64,000 nucleotides of DNA from Delphinapterus leucas (GCF_002288925.2 NW_022098069.1:79327544-79391543), one strand, 5' to 3'; shown: positions 47,385 to 60,040, counted from the stretch's first letter. The notes: generated by a model from the sequence alone, not told the origin. Numbers and translations are program-made.

Positions 47385-49330
47385 GTTCATGATAAAAACT
47401 CTTACCAAAGTGGGTATAGAGGGAACATATGTCAACATAATAAAAGCCATTTATGACAAAGCCACAGCCAGTATAATACTCAATGATGAAAAACTGAAAG
47501 CCTTCCCAGTAAAATCTGGAACAAGACAAGGATGCCCACTCTCACCACTTCTATTCAACATAGTATTGGAAGTCCTAGCCAAAGCAATCAGACAAGAAAA
47601 ATAAATAAAATGTATACAAATTGGTAGGGAAGAGGTAAAATTATTATATGCAGATGACATGATACTATATATAGAAAGCCCTAAAGACAACACACAAAAC
47701 CTACTAAAACTGATAAACAATTCAGCAAGATAGCAGGATACAAGATTAACATACAGAAATCAGTTGCATTTCTTTACACTAACACTGAAATATCAGAAAG
47801 GGAAAGTAAAAAAAAAAAAAAAATCCCTTTTAAAACCACACCAAAAATATAAAATACTTAGTAATAAACCTGACCAAGGAGGTGAAAGACTTATAAGCTG
47901 AGAATTATAAAACATTAATAAAGGAAACTGGAGATGATTCACAGAAATGGAAAGATATCCCATGCCCTTGGACTGGAAGAGTTAACATTGTTAAAATGGC
48001 CATATTACCCAAAGCAATCTACAGATCTAATGTGATCACTAACAAATTACCCATGACATTTTTCACAGAACTAAAACAAATAATCCTAAAACTTGTATAG
48101 AACCACAAAAGACCCAGAATTGTGAAAGCACTCCTGAGGAAAAGGAACAAAGCAGGAGGCATAACCCTCCCAGACTTCAGACAATACTACAAAGCTACAG
48201 TAATGAAAACAGCATGGTACTGGCACAAAAACAGACATATGGATCAATGGAACAGAACAGAGAGCCCAGAAATAAACCCACACATCTATGGTCAATTAAC
48301 ACATTTTTGATGGGGGATTTTTGCAGAAACTAATGCCTGTGGCCATAATATGTCTCTGGTCAAAAATCTTCAACAAAGGAGGCAAGAATATACAATGGGA
48401 AAAACACAGTCTCTTCAGCAAGTGGTATTGGGAAAGCTGGACAGCCACATGTAAATCAATGAAGTTAGAACACATCCTCTCACCATACACAAAAACAAAC
48501 TCAAAATGGCTTAAAGACTTAAATATAAGACAGGACACCATAAAACTCCTAGAAGAGAACATAGGCAAAATATTCTCTGACATAAATTGTACCAATGTGT
48601 TCTTAGGTCAGTCTCCCAAGGCAATAGAAATAAAAGCAAAAATAAACAAATGGAACCTAATCAAATTTACAAGCTTTTGCATAGCAAAGGAAACCATAAA
48701 CAAAACAAAGACGACCTGAAGAATGGGAGAAAATATTTGCAAATGATGTGATCAACAAGGGCTTAATTTCCAAATATACAAACATCATACAATTCAATAA
48801 CAAAAAACAAAAAATCCAATCAAAAAATGGTTAGAAAAACTAAATAGACATTTCTCCAAAGAAGACATACATATGGCCAATAGGCACATGAAAAGATGGT
48901 CATCATCACAAATTATTAGAGAAATGCAAATCAAAACTACAATGAGGTATCACCTCACACTGGTCAGAATGACCATCAAAAAAGTCTACAAATAACAAAT
49001 GCTGGAGAGGGTGTGGAGAAAAGGGAACCCTCCTGCACTGTTGAGGGGAATGTACGTTGGTGCAGCCACTATGGAAAACAGTATGGTGTTTCCTCAAGAA
49101 ACTAAAAATAGAGTTGCCATATGATTCAGCAATCCCTTTCCTGGTTATATATGCAGGAAAAAACTATAATTCAAAAATATACATACATCCCACTGTTTAT
49201 ATCAGCACTATTTACAGTAGCCAAGACATAGAAACAACCTAAATATCCATCTACAGATGAATGGATGAAGATCTGATATTTATACAATGGAATATTACTC
49301 AGCCATAAAAAAAGAATAAAATAATGCCAT
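47385..49330 (+). pseudogene. L1 ORF2p remnant, 3' half (42 kb L1)
   Basis: Resumes with [20 protein letters not shown] and the reverse-transcriptase block [12 protein letters not shown] (open within 47308-47604). The catalytic motif YADD is at 47647-47658. Later blocks include a long open piece at 48321-48719 and the cysteine-rich C-terminal region near 48990-49100. Stops at 47603 and elsewhere kill it. Unlike the 20 kb copy, which reads FADD, this one reads YADD. Confidence 0.85.
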
Positions 49331-49849
49331 TTGCAGCAATCTAGATGAACCTAGAGATTATCATACTAAGTGAAATGAGTTGGAAAGAAAAAGAAAAATA
49401 TCATATGGTATCACTTATATGTGGAATCTAAATTATGACACAAATGAACGTATCTCTGAAACTGAAACAGATTCACAGATATAGAGAACACACTCGTGGT
49501 TCCCAAGTGGGAGGGAGGTGGTGGAGGGATGAATTGGGAGTGTGGGGTTAGCCGATGCGAACTATTATATATAGAATGGATAAACAATAAGGTCCTACTG
49601 TAGAGCACAGAGAACTATATTCAATATCCTATAATAAGCTGCAATGGAAAAGAATATGAAAAATATACATATATAACTGAACCACTTTACAGCAGAAATT
49701 AATACAACATTGTAAATCAATTATACGTCAATAAAATAAATTGAAAAAAAGAAATGTAGCTTTATGGTACTCAAGGATGAGAGTCTGCAAGGCATTTTAA
49801 GATCTACAATAGAAAATTACTCTACACCATAAAGTCTTTTAAGCATTTA

Positions 49850-49861
49850 AAAGACTTGAGG
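49850..49861. repeat. Target-site duplication, left copy
   Basis: aaagacttgagg, repeated at 50208-50219. Confidence 0.9.
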
Positions 49862-50207
49862 GACTTCCTTGGTGGCACAGTGGTTAAGAATCTGCCTGCT
49901 AATGCAGGGGATGCGGGTTCGATCCCTGGTCCGGGAAGATCCCACATGCCGTGGAGCAACTAAGCCCATGCGCCACACCTACTGAGACCATGTGCTGCGA
50001 CTACTGAAGGCTGTGCGCCTAGAGCCCATGCTCCACAACAAGAGAAGCCACTGCAATGAGAAGCCCGCTCACTGCAATGAAGAGTAGCCCCCACTCTCCG
50101 CAACTAGAGAAAGCCCGTGCATGGCAACGAAAACCCAATGCATCCAAAAAAAAACAAAAAACCAAGGTTACCCACTAAATCACATTAATACTTATAAAAA
50201 AAAAATG
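49862..50207 (+). mobile_element. CHR-type SINE with apparent 3' transduction
   Basis: A full SINE (49862 to about 50143) with A-box tggcacagtgg and a consensus-like B-box ggttcgatccc, so the pol III promoter looks well kept. After a first A-rich tail (about 50143-50160) come about 35 bp of ordinary sequence (ggttacccactaaatcac onwards). A second A-run follows, and only then the right TSD. The TSD encloses SINE, extra sequence and second tail as one unit. This fits a read-through transcript from a source SINE that ended at a downstream A-run. Confidence 0.85.
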
Positions 50208-50219
50208 AAAGACTTGAGG
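50208..50219. repeat. Target-site duplication, right copy
   Basis: aaagacttgagg, identical to 49850-49861. Confidence 0.9.
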
Positions 50220-52254
50220 TATATAATCAAGTGTTACAGAAGAACATTAAAATGTTATTAAGGTTATGTGTGCTGTGGTGAACTTGGGTGACCAACTAAA
50301 GTAACCTTTTTACAATTATCTTCATAAGGTCTAAATTATGGTGGATAAAAGCACAATTAAGAGACAGAAAAAATGTAGAGATAAATTAAAAATAAATGAC
50401 TGAATCAATGAATGAACTAAGGGACAAAGGAAATGAAAGACCCTAGAATAGCACCTGGGTTTATTGATAGAGTATCTTGGTATTCCATAGATTTTTGTGC
50501 TATTGCATGAGATTCGAGAAGGATCTGATTGAGAAGTGGGAGGAGACCATGGGTTCAGTTTGAGATCTAATAATAATAAAATGTGGAAAGAGGCCTTCAT
50601 ACTAATCTTCTTTCAGTAGATGAAGGTTGCCAGGGTACAATACTTTATTCATCTGAGAACCTATTGACTTAGTAAATTGTTACCTGGAAGTTAGGCTATA
50701 CAATATACTAAAAGGTAAATGACAATCTACATGAAATCAGGAAAGAAAATAAAATAATGAGACTGTCTTGAGTCTTCATATGTTTATATTATGCCATAAT
50801 ATTTTTCATACTTATTGCTTTGGACTACATCTACTAAAAATGTATAGAAAATATCCCTTACTTTCTTAATAAGAAAAGTAGTAATTTTATGCTGGTGCTG
50901 TAATTATCTTAAATATAAGAGGAAATGAGTTACCTCAAAGTTCGAATCTTTGACTTGATTGTGTCCCTAATGCTGATCATGCATGAATATTTACATCTAT
51001 CCCCCCAGAACTGACGCGGAGGGCTCTTTCTATCTTCCTGTGAACTTTGTACCTGTTAAGGAAGCATGACCTCATCAAATGTGTTGTGAATAACCAATGC
51101 AAGTAATATGATTTTACTTACTTCTATTTTGAGAAGAAACAAAAGAACATTGTTGAAAATTGTATCTATCTCTAAGAGATCTGATCATTCTCTGACTTGT
51201 TAAAAGAAATTATTGAGAGGCTAGCATGGAAAAGAGAACCTCCCTGAAATTTGTCTGAAAATTCAGCTAACAATGAGGGATATTCAAGGAAATGTTTCAA
51301 AGATACTTGTTTCAGATGCTTGGAATTATATCAGGGCATGATATAGACAATGGGAAATAACTGGTAATTAAAACCATGGGAAGAAATAGTATTTCCCAAG
51401 GAGAGTATGTTAAGGGGAAAGAGAAGACTATAGGAGAGAATTCTGAAAACTATGACAGTTAAATGGACAAATATAGGAAGAGTATAATAAACAGGAGATC
51501 TAGGTGTTCTGACTAGATTGGTATGAAAACAAAACAAAAAAACACCCCCTAAAACAGGAGAGAAATAAAGGAAGAGACTTGGTCAGCTACGCCAAATGCT
51601 GCTGAGAGATCACGCACAGACTGAGCACTGAATTAAACAACAAAGAAAAAGAGTTACAGCAGAGGGATTGAGGCTGAATCCAAGTTTCATCACTTGTAGC
51701 ATGAATGGAATATGACCAAATAGACAAGGAAACGGTGGAAAACTCTTATGTTAGGTATGAGAAAGACAGTAATGGTCCACAGCTGAAATGTGGTATTTGG
51801 GATCACTTAGGGGTTTTTGTTTGTTTGATTTTTGAAAGAAGTTTAAATTATTTTGGAAAGATCCTAATAGAAAGGATTAAATGCCAGATAGAGAAAATAG
51901 GGGAAAACTGAATTTAGAAACTGCCCCACTCCCCAGAAAAAAAGAAAATGTTAAGCTCCAAAGTACAACTAATGTGCTACATTTAAATGTAAGAGAAGGG
52001 ACAGGAGAAATAAAATTATTTCTGGAGAATATAACTTTATTGGTCTTATGACAAGTAAATGAGAGTGGTTTCATTATTTAACTGATATTTTAAATTGTGA
52101 AATAAAGGCATCACTGTCTGTGAAAGTAAGGGGTTGAAATATCTGGAAACATACGGAGAAGTTTCATGAAAGCACTGTAAAATACACTGTCACTGCAATT
52201 GATTTTTCTTATTTTTTTAAGTGAAAAAATAGTAAGTTTAATTTTTGTCCCTTC
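50220..52254. other. Unique intergenic DNA
   Basis: About 2 kb with no recognised gene or repeat. The 89-codon reverse frame at 50331-50600 and 68-codon frames near 51.3-51.9 kb have no known motifs. Confidence 0.55.
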
Positions 52255-52345
52255 TCTAATGAGGAAATTGAGTCACAGGATGGTTAAGTAACTCCTCCAA
52301 AGTCACACAGCCAGTAGGAGGAGAGAGTCTATGTTCGTACCATTA
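52255..52345 (-). repeat. MIR core, reverse strand
   Basis: aatgaggaaattgagtcac, ggttaagtaactcctccaaa and gtcacacagccagtaggagg are the reversed MIR core. Confidence 0.75.
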
Positions 52346-52394
52346 TTCTATAGGAATAAACTTAAACATTTCCTAGTCTGAGGGTTTTAGGAAG

Positions 52395-52610
52395 GTGATG
52401 TGAGTTAGTGGAGAGAAAACTAAGTGGTGAATTGGATAACTCATGTTCTAGTCCTAACATTTTACCAAGTAGCTTTGTGATCTTGTAAGACCAAATCACT
52501 TGATCTAGTAACTTATTTGGATACCAATTCCTCTTACAAAATAAGGCATTTAGATTATATTATCTTTAACATCACTTCTAATTTTATGATTTTGTGAGAT
52601 TATGATATTA
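52395..52610 (+). repeat. MIR-family SINE, forward strand
   Basis: gttctagtcctaacatttta, agctttgtgatcttgtaaga, aaatcacttgatctagtaac and the end block catcacttctaattttatga follow the order of a MIR-like core SINE. It lies head to tail opposite the MIR just to the left. Confidence 0.6.
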
Positions 52611-53890
52611 GGATCATAGAATACACAAGCATTGTCGACTCATATAACAGAATTGGGTAATAAGAAGACTGTCAGTTACAGCATTTATCTATAGACAATT
52701 TATATGGAGAATTGCTTTGATTGTTAACAGGATAATCTTATAGTAATAAACAGTAATAAAATGCACCTCTTTCCTTAGTATTGTTCAAAGTTATAATAAT
52801 TTAAATGAATTAACCAGCTTTGGAAATGTTACTTTTCCAATAAACGGCAAAAGAAAAAAAAGATTAATAAATGATTAATTAATAAATGATTCAGACTCAT
52901 TTATTTTTACTTCCAAGGGTGATTTTGTCTGACATCTTATATGTGCATAATTATAGCCAAAGCTCTAAAATTGTACAAAAAGCTTTTTGCCTTTTTTTCC
53001 CAGTCAGCAAAGATTATATCTAACTGCTACATTTTCACGTGTTTGAAAACAACTTCTCTCCTCATAAATGTGCAACTGTTTTGGTTGGAAACAGCTGTAG
53101 CTGCTGCTAGATGTTTTCTGCCTAGAGATATGAGATAGGTAGACAGAGTAAAAAAAAATCTAGAGTGGTTTCCACATTGGGAAAGAGAGTCTAGCCTGGG
53201 GTTGAGAGTGGTATGCTGAAAAGAGAAGCTTATCATCACAGGTAAAAAGAATCAGAGGCATGACTCATATCCGGACTGGTACACAGATACAAAATTTATA
53301 CAATCTTATTTAAAGAAAAGAGAAGGTGATGTTACCTATTACCTTTTTATTTTCTGTTTGCTACCACCCGGGAATTTGAATTAGGGGCTGGGTCCGCAAC
53401 AAATACTATATTAATGCTATACTACTTAAGTGTAGTATTGGGGATAAGAGTAGAAAAACAGATCAAGAAAACACAAGAGTCCAGTCTGAACTGTAATTGA
53501 TGAATTGTGGAGGCTCAGTTTGAACAACTCTGAGAGTTAAAAAATCTATGGGGACTCAGTCATAGGTGGTCTCCCACAATTTTGTAGATTTACCACCAGG
53601 AGCTTGACCAGATTCCCATAGTAAATATCAGAGAAATATCCCCTCATGTTTCTGGCAGAGGAAGGGGAAAAGAAACTATTTTGAAATATGCCAGAGTACT
53701 CTGCTTTTAACAAGGTCTGCCCTCAGGAGAAACTAGTCAATCAGGGTCTAACCTATTGGGGTATTATCAGAGCCTACGAGACCTGCAAGAAGGGAAATAC
53801 CCAACTCCAGCCCACTCTAGCCATGCTGTCCCACCTAAGGTGGGGCAGGGGACAGAGGAACACTTGTGAAGCTCATAGTTCAGAGCAATC
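52611..53890. other. Unique intergenic DNA
   Basis: AT-rich with no recognised repeat or gene. A 15-bp imperfect tandem (attaataaatgatta) lies near 52862-52890. Confidence 0.5.
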
Positions 53891-54385
53891 TTACTTTTAG
53901 AAATTTATACTGAGGCTATATCTCTACATATGAGGGGAAAATGGACATTATTCAATGTTACACTGTTAGCAATAGCAAAATGAGAAATAACTAGAATGCT
54001 TATTTGTGGAAAAGAATAGAATAAACTGTGGTATAGACACACAGTGAATTTCTATGAAGCCATAAAAAAGAATGAGGAACATGTCTATGAACTGACATGG
54101 AGTGGTTCTGAGGATATATTTTTAAGCAAAAAAAAAAAAAAAAATCAAGTGCAAATTGTATATAGTATGCTACCTTTTGTACCAAAATAGAAGGGCGAAT
54201 AGGAATAGATACCATATATTTGCTTATTCTTGCAAAAAAACAACATAGGAAAGAGACAGAAACTCCTAAAAATGGTTACCAATTGGGTGTAAATGGGACT
54301 AGATAGAAAGGCAAAGAATTTTTAAATATAATTTGTAATTTGAGCTATGCAAATGTTCTCTATATTCAAAAAATAAATTTTAAAA
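53891..54385 (+). mobile_element. Ancient L1M 3' remnant
   Basis: aaactgtggtatagacacac, ctatgaagccataaaaaaga, tatatagtatgctacctttt and gaaactcctaaaaatggtta follow the order of an old L1 ORF2 end and 3' UTR, and it ends ttcaaaaaataaatttt. It is much more diverged than the other L1 copies here. Confidence 0.7.
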
Positions 54386-54800
54386 GATTAAAAAAGCAAA
54401 CCCTAAAATTAAATACAAAGAGAAACAAATGACTCTAACTTATACGTTAAATTGATAATATAGCCACACAGGGAGAGGAATTAATTCAAGTACCTTTGGA
54501 AACAGTGTCTTAACTATAAAATCCTAGTGGGATCAATTCTAAGAAGAGAACTGCAAGGAAATGTTAAACTTTATCTAATAGGTTTATTGTTAGTTGTAAT
54601 ACTATTTTAATTCTTAAACTGTTGAATTTACAATATAAGATGACAAATAAATAAATATATTATTGTAAGGGATCAAGATTTTCGCTATGAGAGAAAAAGA
54701 AATAGAAATATAGCATTTAAAGAGCTAAGGAAAAATGATGTAATGTTAAGTTTGAATTGGAAATATCAACATGAATTTATTTTAAAAGTATATTTCCTAG
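54386..54800. other. Unique AT-rich spacer
   Basis: No gene or repeat is recognised. Confidence 0.5.
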
Positions 54801-56070
54801 CTTTATCCATTAGAGTAGACTAGAAAAAATGGCACCCTACTAGCAAAGAGGTACTCAAACACTAATGGGGTCATATCAAAAGGACAGAGGTGCATACTTA
54901 AAGGGGCTCCTCTTGACCAAATTTGATATAGTTGGAGCACTGAAAAGTATAAATATTGTAATAGATTATAATATATTAAATTTAAAAATAAGTCCATTGT
55001 GATATTCAAAAGGAGCAGAAATAGGAGGGGGATGTAGTTCTTTGAGAAAAATTCCAGTTAACAGATAGGATTAGCCATTTTGCCATCTCCAGTGTAATAA
55101 CTTATCTAGGTAAATACCATCAATGAATGCTAAAATTGGGATATGGGATTGTAGGGAAAGAGGATATTCACATAGTTGCAAAATATCACTCATAGATTAC
55201 TTACTGAACATAAAGGGGAACTATAACTTTAAATAAAGAGTGCCAGTGATCATTGTCTTAATCAAGTAATTAACTTAGCATTGATAGTAGTAGTTTTATG
55301 GCATTATACGTCCTCTGATGTAATGCATTAACTACACAATAGCTCCTATAAATTAATCTTGCTGGAAATATTTAACCTGAATCTAAGCATGAGAACACAA
55401 ATAGACAAATTCAAAATGTCCACATGACAACTAGCCTGGACTCATTTTTTTTTTTTTTTTTTTTTTGCGATACGCGGGCCTCTCACTGTTGTGGCCTCTC
55501 CCGTTGCGGAGCACGGGCTCCGGACGCGCAGGCTCAGTGTCCATGGCTCACGGGCCCAGCCGCTCTGCAGCATGTGGGATCCTCCCGGACCGAGGCATGA
55601 ACCCGCGTCCCCTCCATCGGCAGGCGGACTCTCAACCACTGCACCACCAGGGAAGCCCTCTTTTTTTTTTTTTTTTTAAAGTCAGTATGATAAAGAAACA
55701 AAACCAAAAAGCTGGAGGACTATTTTAAATTTAAAAGGCAAAAACAGCTAAGTATAAGTTTTGCACCTGGGTTGAAACTTTGAGAAAAAACTAGATGTAA
55801 AAAATGGAATTATGGTTCTTTTTAAAAATACTCTTAATTTTAACAAGGACACGTTAAAATTTTAGGGAGGAGGGGTTATGCTGTATGCAAAGTATTTTCA
55901 AGTAGTTTGGAGAGAGAATGAGAAAGAGGAGGCGTAAGAAAGAGAGACAGAATGCAAATGTGGCAAATCGGTATATCTAAACGAAGTATATTTGAATGTT
56001 CATTGCACTATTCTTCCAACGTTTTTATAAGTTTGAACATTTTCCAAATAAACAGTTGGAGAAAAGTAAA
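54801..56070 (+). mobile_element. Possible ancient L1ME-type 3' UTR, split by SINE
   Basis: The right end (gttcattgcactattcttcc, acgtttttataagtttgaac, attttccaaataaacagttg) is the typical end of ancient L1 3' UTRs. The left part (gggctcctcttgaccaaatt and onward) is less certain and may be separate. The SINE at 55445-55658 lies inside. Confidence 0.5.
55445..55658 (-). mobile_element. Young-looking CHR-type SINE, reverse strand
   Basis: A pure T run of 22 (the poly-A tail) at 55445-55466, then the SINE body backwards with CpG-rich sequence (cggacgcgcaggctcag) and head caccagggaagccc. A second T run of about 17 follows outside the head at 55661-55677, probably part of a T-rich target duplication. 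The pure tail and retained CpGs suggest a recent copy. Confidence 0.93.
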
Positions 56071-56164
56071 ACAAAACAATAACAAATATATTAATGGGTA
56101 ATTTCCATTATCATCCGTCGGAATGCCTTGGAGCTTACTTTGTGGAGACGCCTCAGTTTAAATA

Positions 56165-56300
56165 TATTATTCAGGAAAAAATATATATAAATACATACAT
56201 ACATATATATGTATTTTATGTATGTATGTATATGTATGTATGTAATATATATATAGTTGGATATATATATCTGTATATATCTGTATCTATATATAGTTGG
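56165..56300. repeat. Compound TATG/CATA/TA microsatellite
   Basis: tacatacatacatat, tatgtatgtatgtat and tatatatat runs, followed by two copies of the motif tatagttgga. Likely length-polymorphic. Confidence 0.88.
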
Positions 56301-56635
56301 AACCTAGCTTGAAAGTAACTGTAATTACTTAAAATTTGTATATTTTTTGTAAACTCCAAAATTGGTGCAAAAGGTCTATCTCCAGGCTTTCTCTGAGGCA
56401 ATCTTATTAGTTACATGGAAAAGTTCCATAATCTTCGGAAAGCAAAAATGTAAGGTACATGACTTATTTCCAAGGAAAGGCCTCAGAGGCAGAGTGGTGG
56501 GACAGACTGGAACACCACCATGGTGTCAGTCATCCTGCTGTTTCCCTCCTGGAAATGTAGGGAAGTGGCAACAGGAAATTTGAGAGAAAAAGTGAGAGAG
56601 AGAGAGAGATTGAGAGAAACTAACATAGTCTAAAT

Positions 56636-56740
56636 TATATAGTAGGCACTGGCAATCAGAGACAAGTAAGACCTAGGCCCTACAAGTATTCACAGTATAT
56701 ACTGTGTAAGACAGATAAACAAATAGAAAATCAGTGGTTC
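56636..56740 (+). repeat. Ancient L2/MIR-like fragment with palindrome
   Basis: tagtaggcactggcaatcag then gacaagtaagacctaggccc and agacagataaacaaatag resemble the widespread ancient ctaggcactgggaa / gacaaggccctgccc block. A perfect 16-bp palindrome (cacagtat/atactgtg) lies at 56691-56706. Confidence 0.45.
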
Positions 56741-58239
56741 GTTGTTTTGTGGGAAACTAAAGGGGCTACACAATCCATACTGAGTGGAATCTGATGTAAT
56801 ACTAGCATGATTTCTGAAAGATGGTCCAACATCATTCAGCTAAAATGCAGAAAGGTGCTTCTGAATTAAAATAGTGAATTAACACTTCCTGTAGGATTTC
56901 CTTCCTCTTCCCCCAATAGCTAATTAATAGCAACTGTACAAGAAAATGGAGATTATTCAACTTAATAAGACATAGATTATATAGCTGAGAATATGGAAGA
57001 GAGGAACAGCTCTAATCTATTTCCATACATCAGCACCTACACTAATAATTCAACATAATACTCAGTATTTTCATCTATACCTCCAATATGGTAAATCTAA
57101 GTAGTTACATGTATTTGTTTTCTCTTCACATAGGAAAAGTAGAAAAAATTCTAGGGGGATATAGTAAAATAGAAAAACAGAGAATGTGGACAATGGAGGT
57201 GATTCCAGAGTTATAGAATAAAATGACAAAATGATTTTAAGCCCAAGGGTATCCCTGCAAAAAATTATTCAACCTTCCACCAAATAATTAGTGTGAATAT
57301 TTGTACAAGAGCTTTAACAAAATCTCAAAAACAGAACAGAGCATACTACTTCCCCCAAATTTTCTCCTCTGCCATTCCTTCAGGCAACAGAAAATTGGTA
57401 GAAGAGGAATATATTGTTCTTAAATCACAACTTGAGGGTAGAATGAGGATGTTCTCAGACATTTAAGGGAAGAGTTAAACCTAAGCAAGATGAAAATAAA
57501 CAGGTTGGCAGTGATGCATGCATTCTACAGGAAGAAAGTAACTTACCCTGCCTGCAGTAAATAAAGAAAGAAAACTAGACAAAAACATATCTCAATTCAG
57601 AGAAGATAATCCTATATGACTGCAGGATACAAAGAATAAATTCATTAGAACATTATCTTAATATGAAGAGCAATTAGAGGAGATGACAGAACAGCAGAAT
57701 GAGATAAGAAGGGGGACTGCAAACAGAACAGAGGGCCAAAACAGCATGATTGTGCATTTATTGAATAAATTGAAAAGAGCACTACAATTGAATCATATAG
57801 GAAAAGATTAAGATAATAATAACATACACCTGAAAAAGATAAAGGTTAAAGCATTTAGAGATACCATCCAACAGTCAGGGAATCAACAAATGGAATAGAG
57901 ATCTCTTCAAAGACATAACGCAAGAGAATTTCCAGCGTGTATGGAAACAATGACTTTGCAGACAGTAAGAGTACTGAGTTCCAGAACAGATGGAGCTATG
58001 TACACTAATTAATCTATTAATTTTTAAGGATCAAAGACTAATTTGTCAAATACATATACTAAAACAGAAAATAAATAGAATGTGTATGTGGGGCAGGGAG
58101 CATGGTATGAGAAGATTTCAGCTTGACTTAAAATTTCTTAACCACATATAATGAAGTAATACGTGGGAAGACCTACAAATTTTGAAGAAAAATGTGACTG
58201 AAAATTAGTAGTATACATGAGAGCATCTGTCAAATGAGG

Positions 58240-58882
58240 CTGCCATCAATCCCTTCCCTGTGCACAAATGCTAGTTCCTCTAAGTGGAGTCTATGCCATC
58301 ACCCCTTTGAGCAAGAGGGCAAGTGATGATGTGTCAGATTTAAACTTAGCCTAGGGCTTCCCTGGCGCAGTGGTTGAGAGTCCGCCTGCTGATGCAGGGG
58401 ACACGGGTTCGTGCCCCGGTCCGGGAAGATCCTACATGTTGTAAAGCGGCTGCGCCCGTGAGCCAAACTGCTGAGTCTGCGCGTCCAGAGCCTGTGCTCC
58501 ACAACGGGAGAGGCCACAACAGTGAGAGGCCCGTGTACTGCAAAAAAAAACAACAAACAAAAACAAAACACTTAGCCTACATAAGGGATGACATTACCAC
58601 TTCTTCCCTTTTTGAGTGTTCTACTGAAATGTAAGAAGTCCAGGCTATCTTGGAGAGAGAGACCAAGTGGGGTATCACTGAGGTACCAGGCATATGAGTG
58701 AAGAGCCATCTTAGGTGTTCCAGCCTCACCAGTTACCATCATCTCCATGAGGCCCCAGATACCCATCCTGCTAGACTCTAAATCTGCATTCCTGGTCCAC
58801 AGAATGGTGAGAAAAGAAGATTAAATGTTTACTCTTTTAAGCCACTAAGTTTTAAGGTGGTTTATACTGTAATAGGACTTTA
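58240..58882 (+). repeat. MLT1-like LTR, split by a SINE
   Basis: After removing the SINE at 58354-58569, the sequence follows MLT1 order: gatgatgtgtcagatttaaa, cttagcctacataagggatg, gagccatcttaggtgttcca, ggtccacagaatggtgagaa, then aagccactaagttttaaggt and gactttagaac. No internal region is attached. Confidence 0.7.
58354..58569 (+). mobile_element. CHR-type SINE with 10-bp TSD
   Basis: Head gggcttccctggcgcagtgg (one short deletion after ccctgg), B-box ggttcgtgccc, tail a run of a with c and t interruptions. TSD acttagccta at 58344-58353 and 58570-58579. It inserted into the MLT1-like LTR. Confidence 0.94.
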
Positions 58883-59839
58883 GAACAGTTTATTTAATCA
58901 AAACGCTATTTAAAATAAACAGCAACGAACAGACATTCTCAACTATTTTCTTTTAAATGAACGAACACAGTATCTATTAATCATTCTTGGTAAAACTATT
59001 ATCCAATCAAGACTGAATTAAAGCACTTAGAAATGGAAAAACAGTGATAAAAACTGACTAGTTATAAGCATTAAATTCATTCAGAAATAATGTTGTTACT
59101 GAAAAATTTACTTCTGATGCAAAACAGAATTTAAATTATATGAACTTGGACAATGTTAAAATAATGACATAACTAAGCAAAATGATAGTGAGGGCAGAGG
59201 AGATTGGAGAATTAGGCAATTGCTATTATCATCACTTTTAGTAAGGAGTCAATTAAACCACAAAGCTTAGAAGAATTGTAATTGACTATAGTACCTTAAT
59301 AACTTTCAAACATTATTAACCTTAGTGAGATCTGTCAGAAAGTGGTATTCCTTATTTAGTAGACACATTTATTTGAATATCAAAAATTTTTCCCCTTTTC
59401 ATTTTACCAAACATAAAGTGTATGCTACAATATTCAAGATAATATCTACAGCATTTTTTGGAAGTGTTTCTTTGTTTTTATCTGCATATATACACTGAAT
59501 AATGTCTATAGCTCTCTCTCCAACACAGTAGACATAAGCCACATTTGGCTATTTACATTAAAATTTATGAAATTAACTAAAATTAGAAATGCAATTTTAC
59601 ACTTTCACTAGCCACAACTCAAGTGCTCAATAATCATACATGGCTAGTATCTACTATATTGGAAGTAAAGATATAAAATGAAGTCCACCTAATATTAAGA
59701 GTGGTCACTTGTACTGTAATTTGGGGTGTTGCTTTATGTTTTAATTTTGTATCTGTATATTCTAAATTGCTTAAATAATTGTCAGTGTCCTTGTATCATA
59801 TTTACAAAAAAAAGCAGAAACTAGAATGATTTTTCTTTT
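58883..59839. other. Unique AT-rich intergenic DNA
   Basis: No gene or repeat is recognised. Confidence 0.5.
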
Positions 59840-60040
59840 TAAAAAGTCTAGAGGAAAATAATAAAATATCAATACTGGTTAATTCTGGATGATGGAGATT
59901 CTGAAGATTATGTTTTTTTGTATTTTTAGCATTTTAAACATTTTAAAAAATATAATAGGATAGTGGGAACTCTCAGTAGTCTGCTCAATTTTTCTGTAAA
60001 CTTAAGAAAATTCTAAAAATAAAATATATTGATCATACAA
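59840..60040 (+). mobile_element. Possible ancient L1 3' remnant
   Basis: tactggttaattctggatga, then ttttgtatttttagcatttt and gctcaatttttctgtaaact ending ctaaaaataaaatatatt resemble ends of ancient L1 3' UTRs. Similarity is weak. Confidence 0.4.

Larger units (their letters stand above)
42406..49745 (+). mobile_element. Long L1 hosting the UQCRFS1 retrocopy
   Basis: 5' UTR-like GC-rich start near 42406, ORF1 at 42685-43600, ORF2 from about 44026 with its 3' half resuming at 47371, and a 3' UTR ending near 49745 (acgtcaataaaataaattg). Removing the insertion at 45855-47370 plus one TSD copy restores continuous L1 order. The 5' UTR differs from both other long L1s here. It is older and more diverged than the 20 kb copy. 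No TSD for the L1 itself is resolved. Confidence 0.88.
56071..58239. other. Unique intergenic DNA with microsatellites
   Basis: Holds the TATG/TA tract (56165-56300), a (GA)n run at 56591-56610, a possible L2-like fragment (56636-56740) and otherwise unassigned sequence. No gene is seen. Confidence 0.5.

Noticed and set aside
49862..49960. A tRNA gene, suggested by the A-box and B-box
   Set aside because: The boxes belong to the head of a tRNA-derived SINE with an A-rich tail and TSD; no cloverleaf with anticodon arm can be supported.
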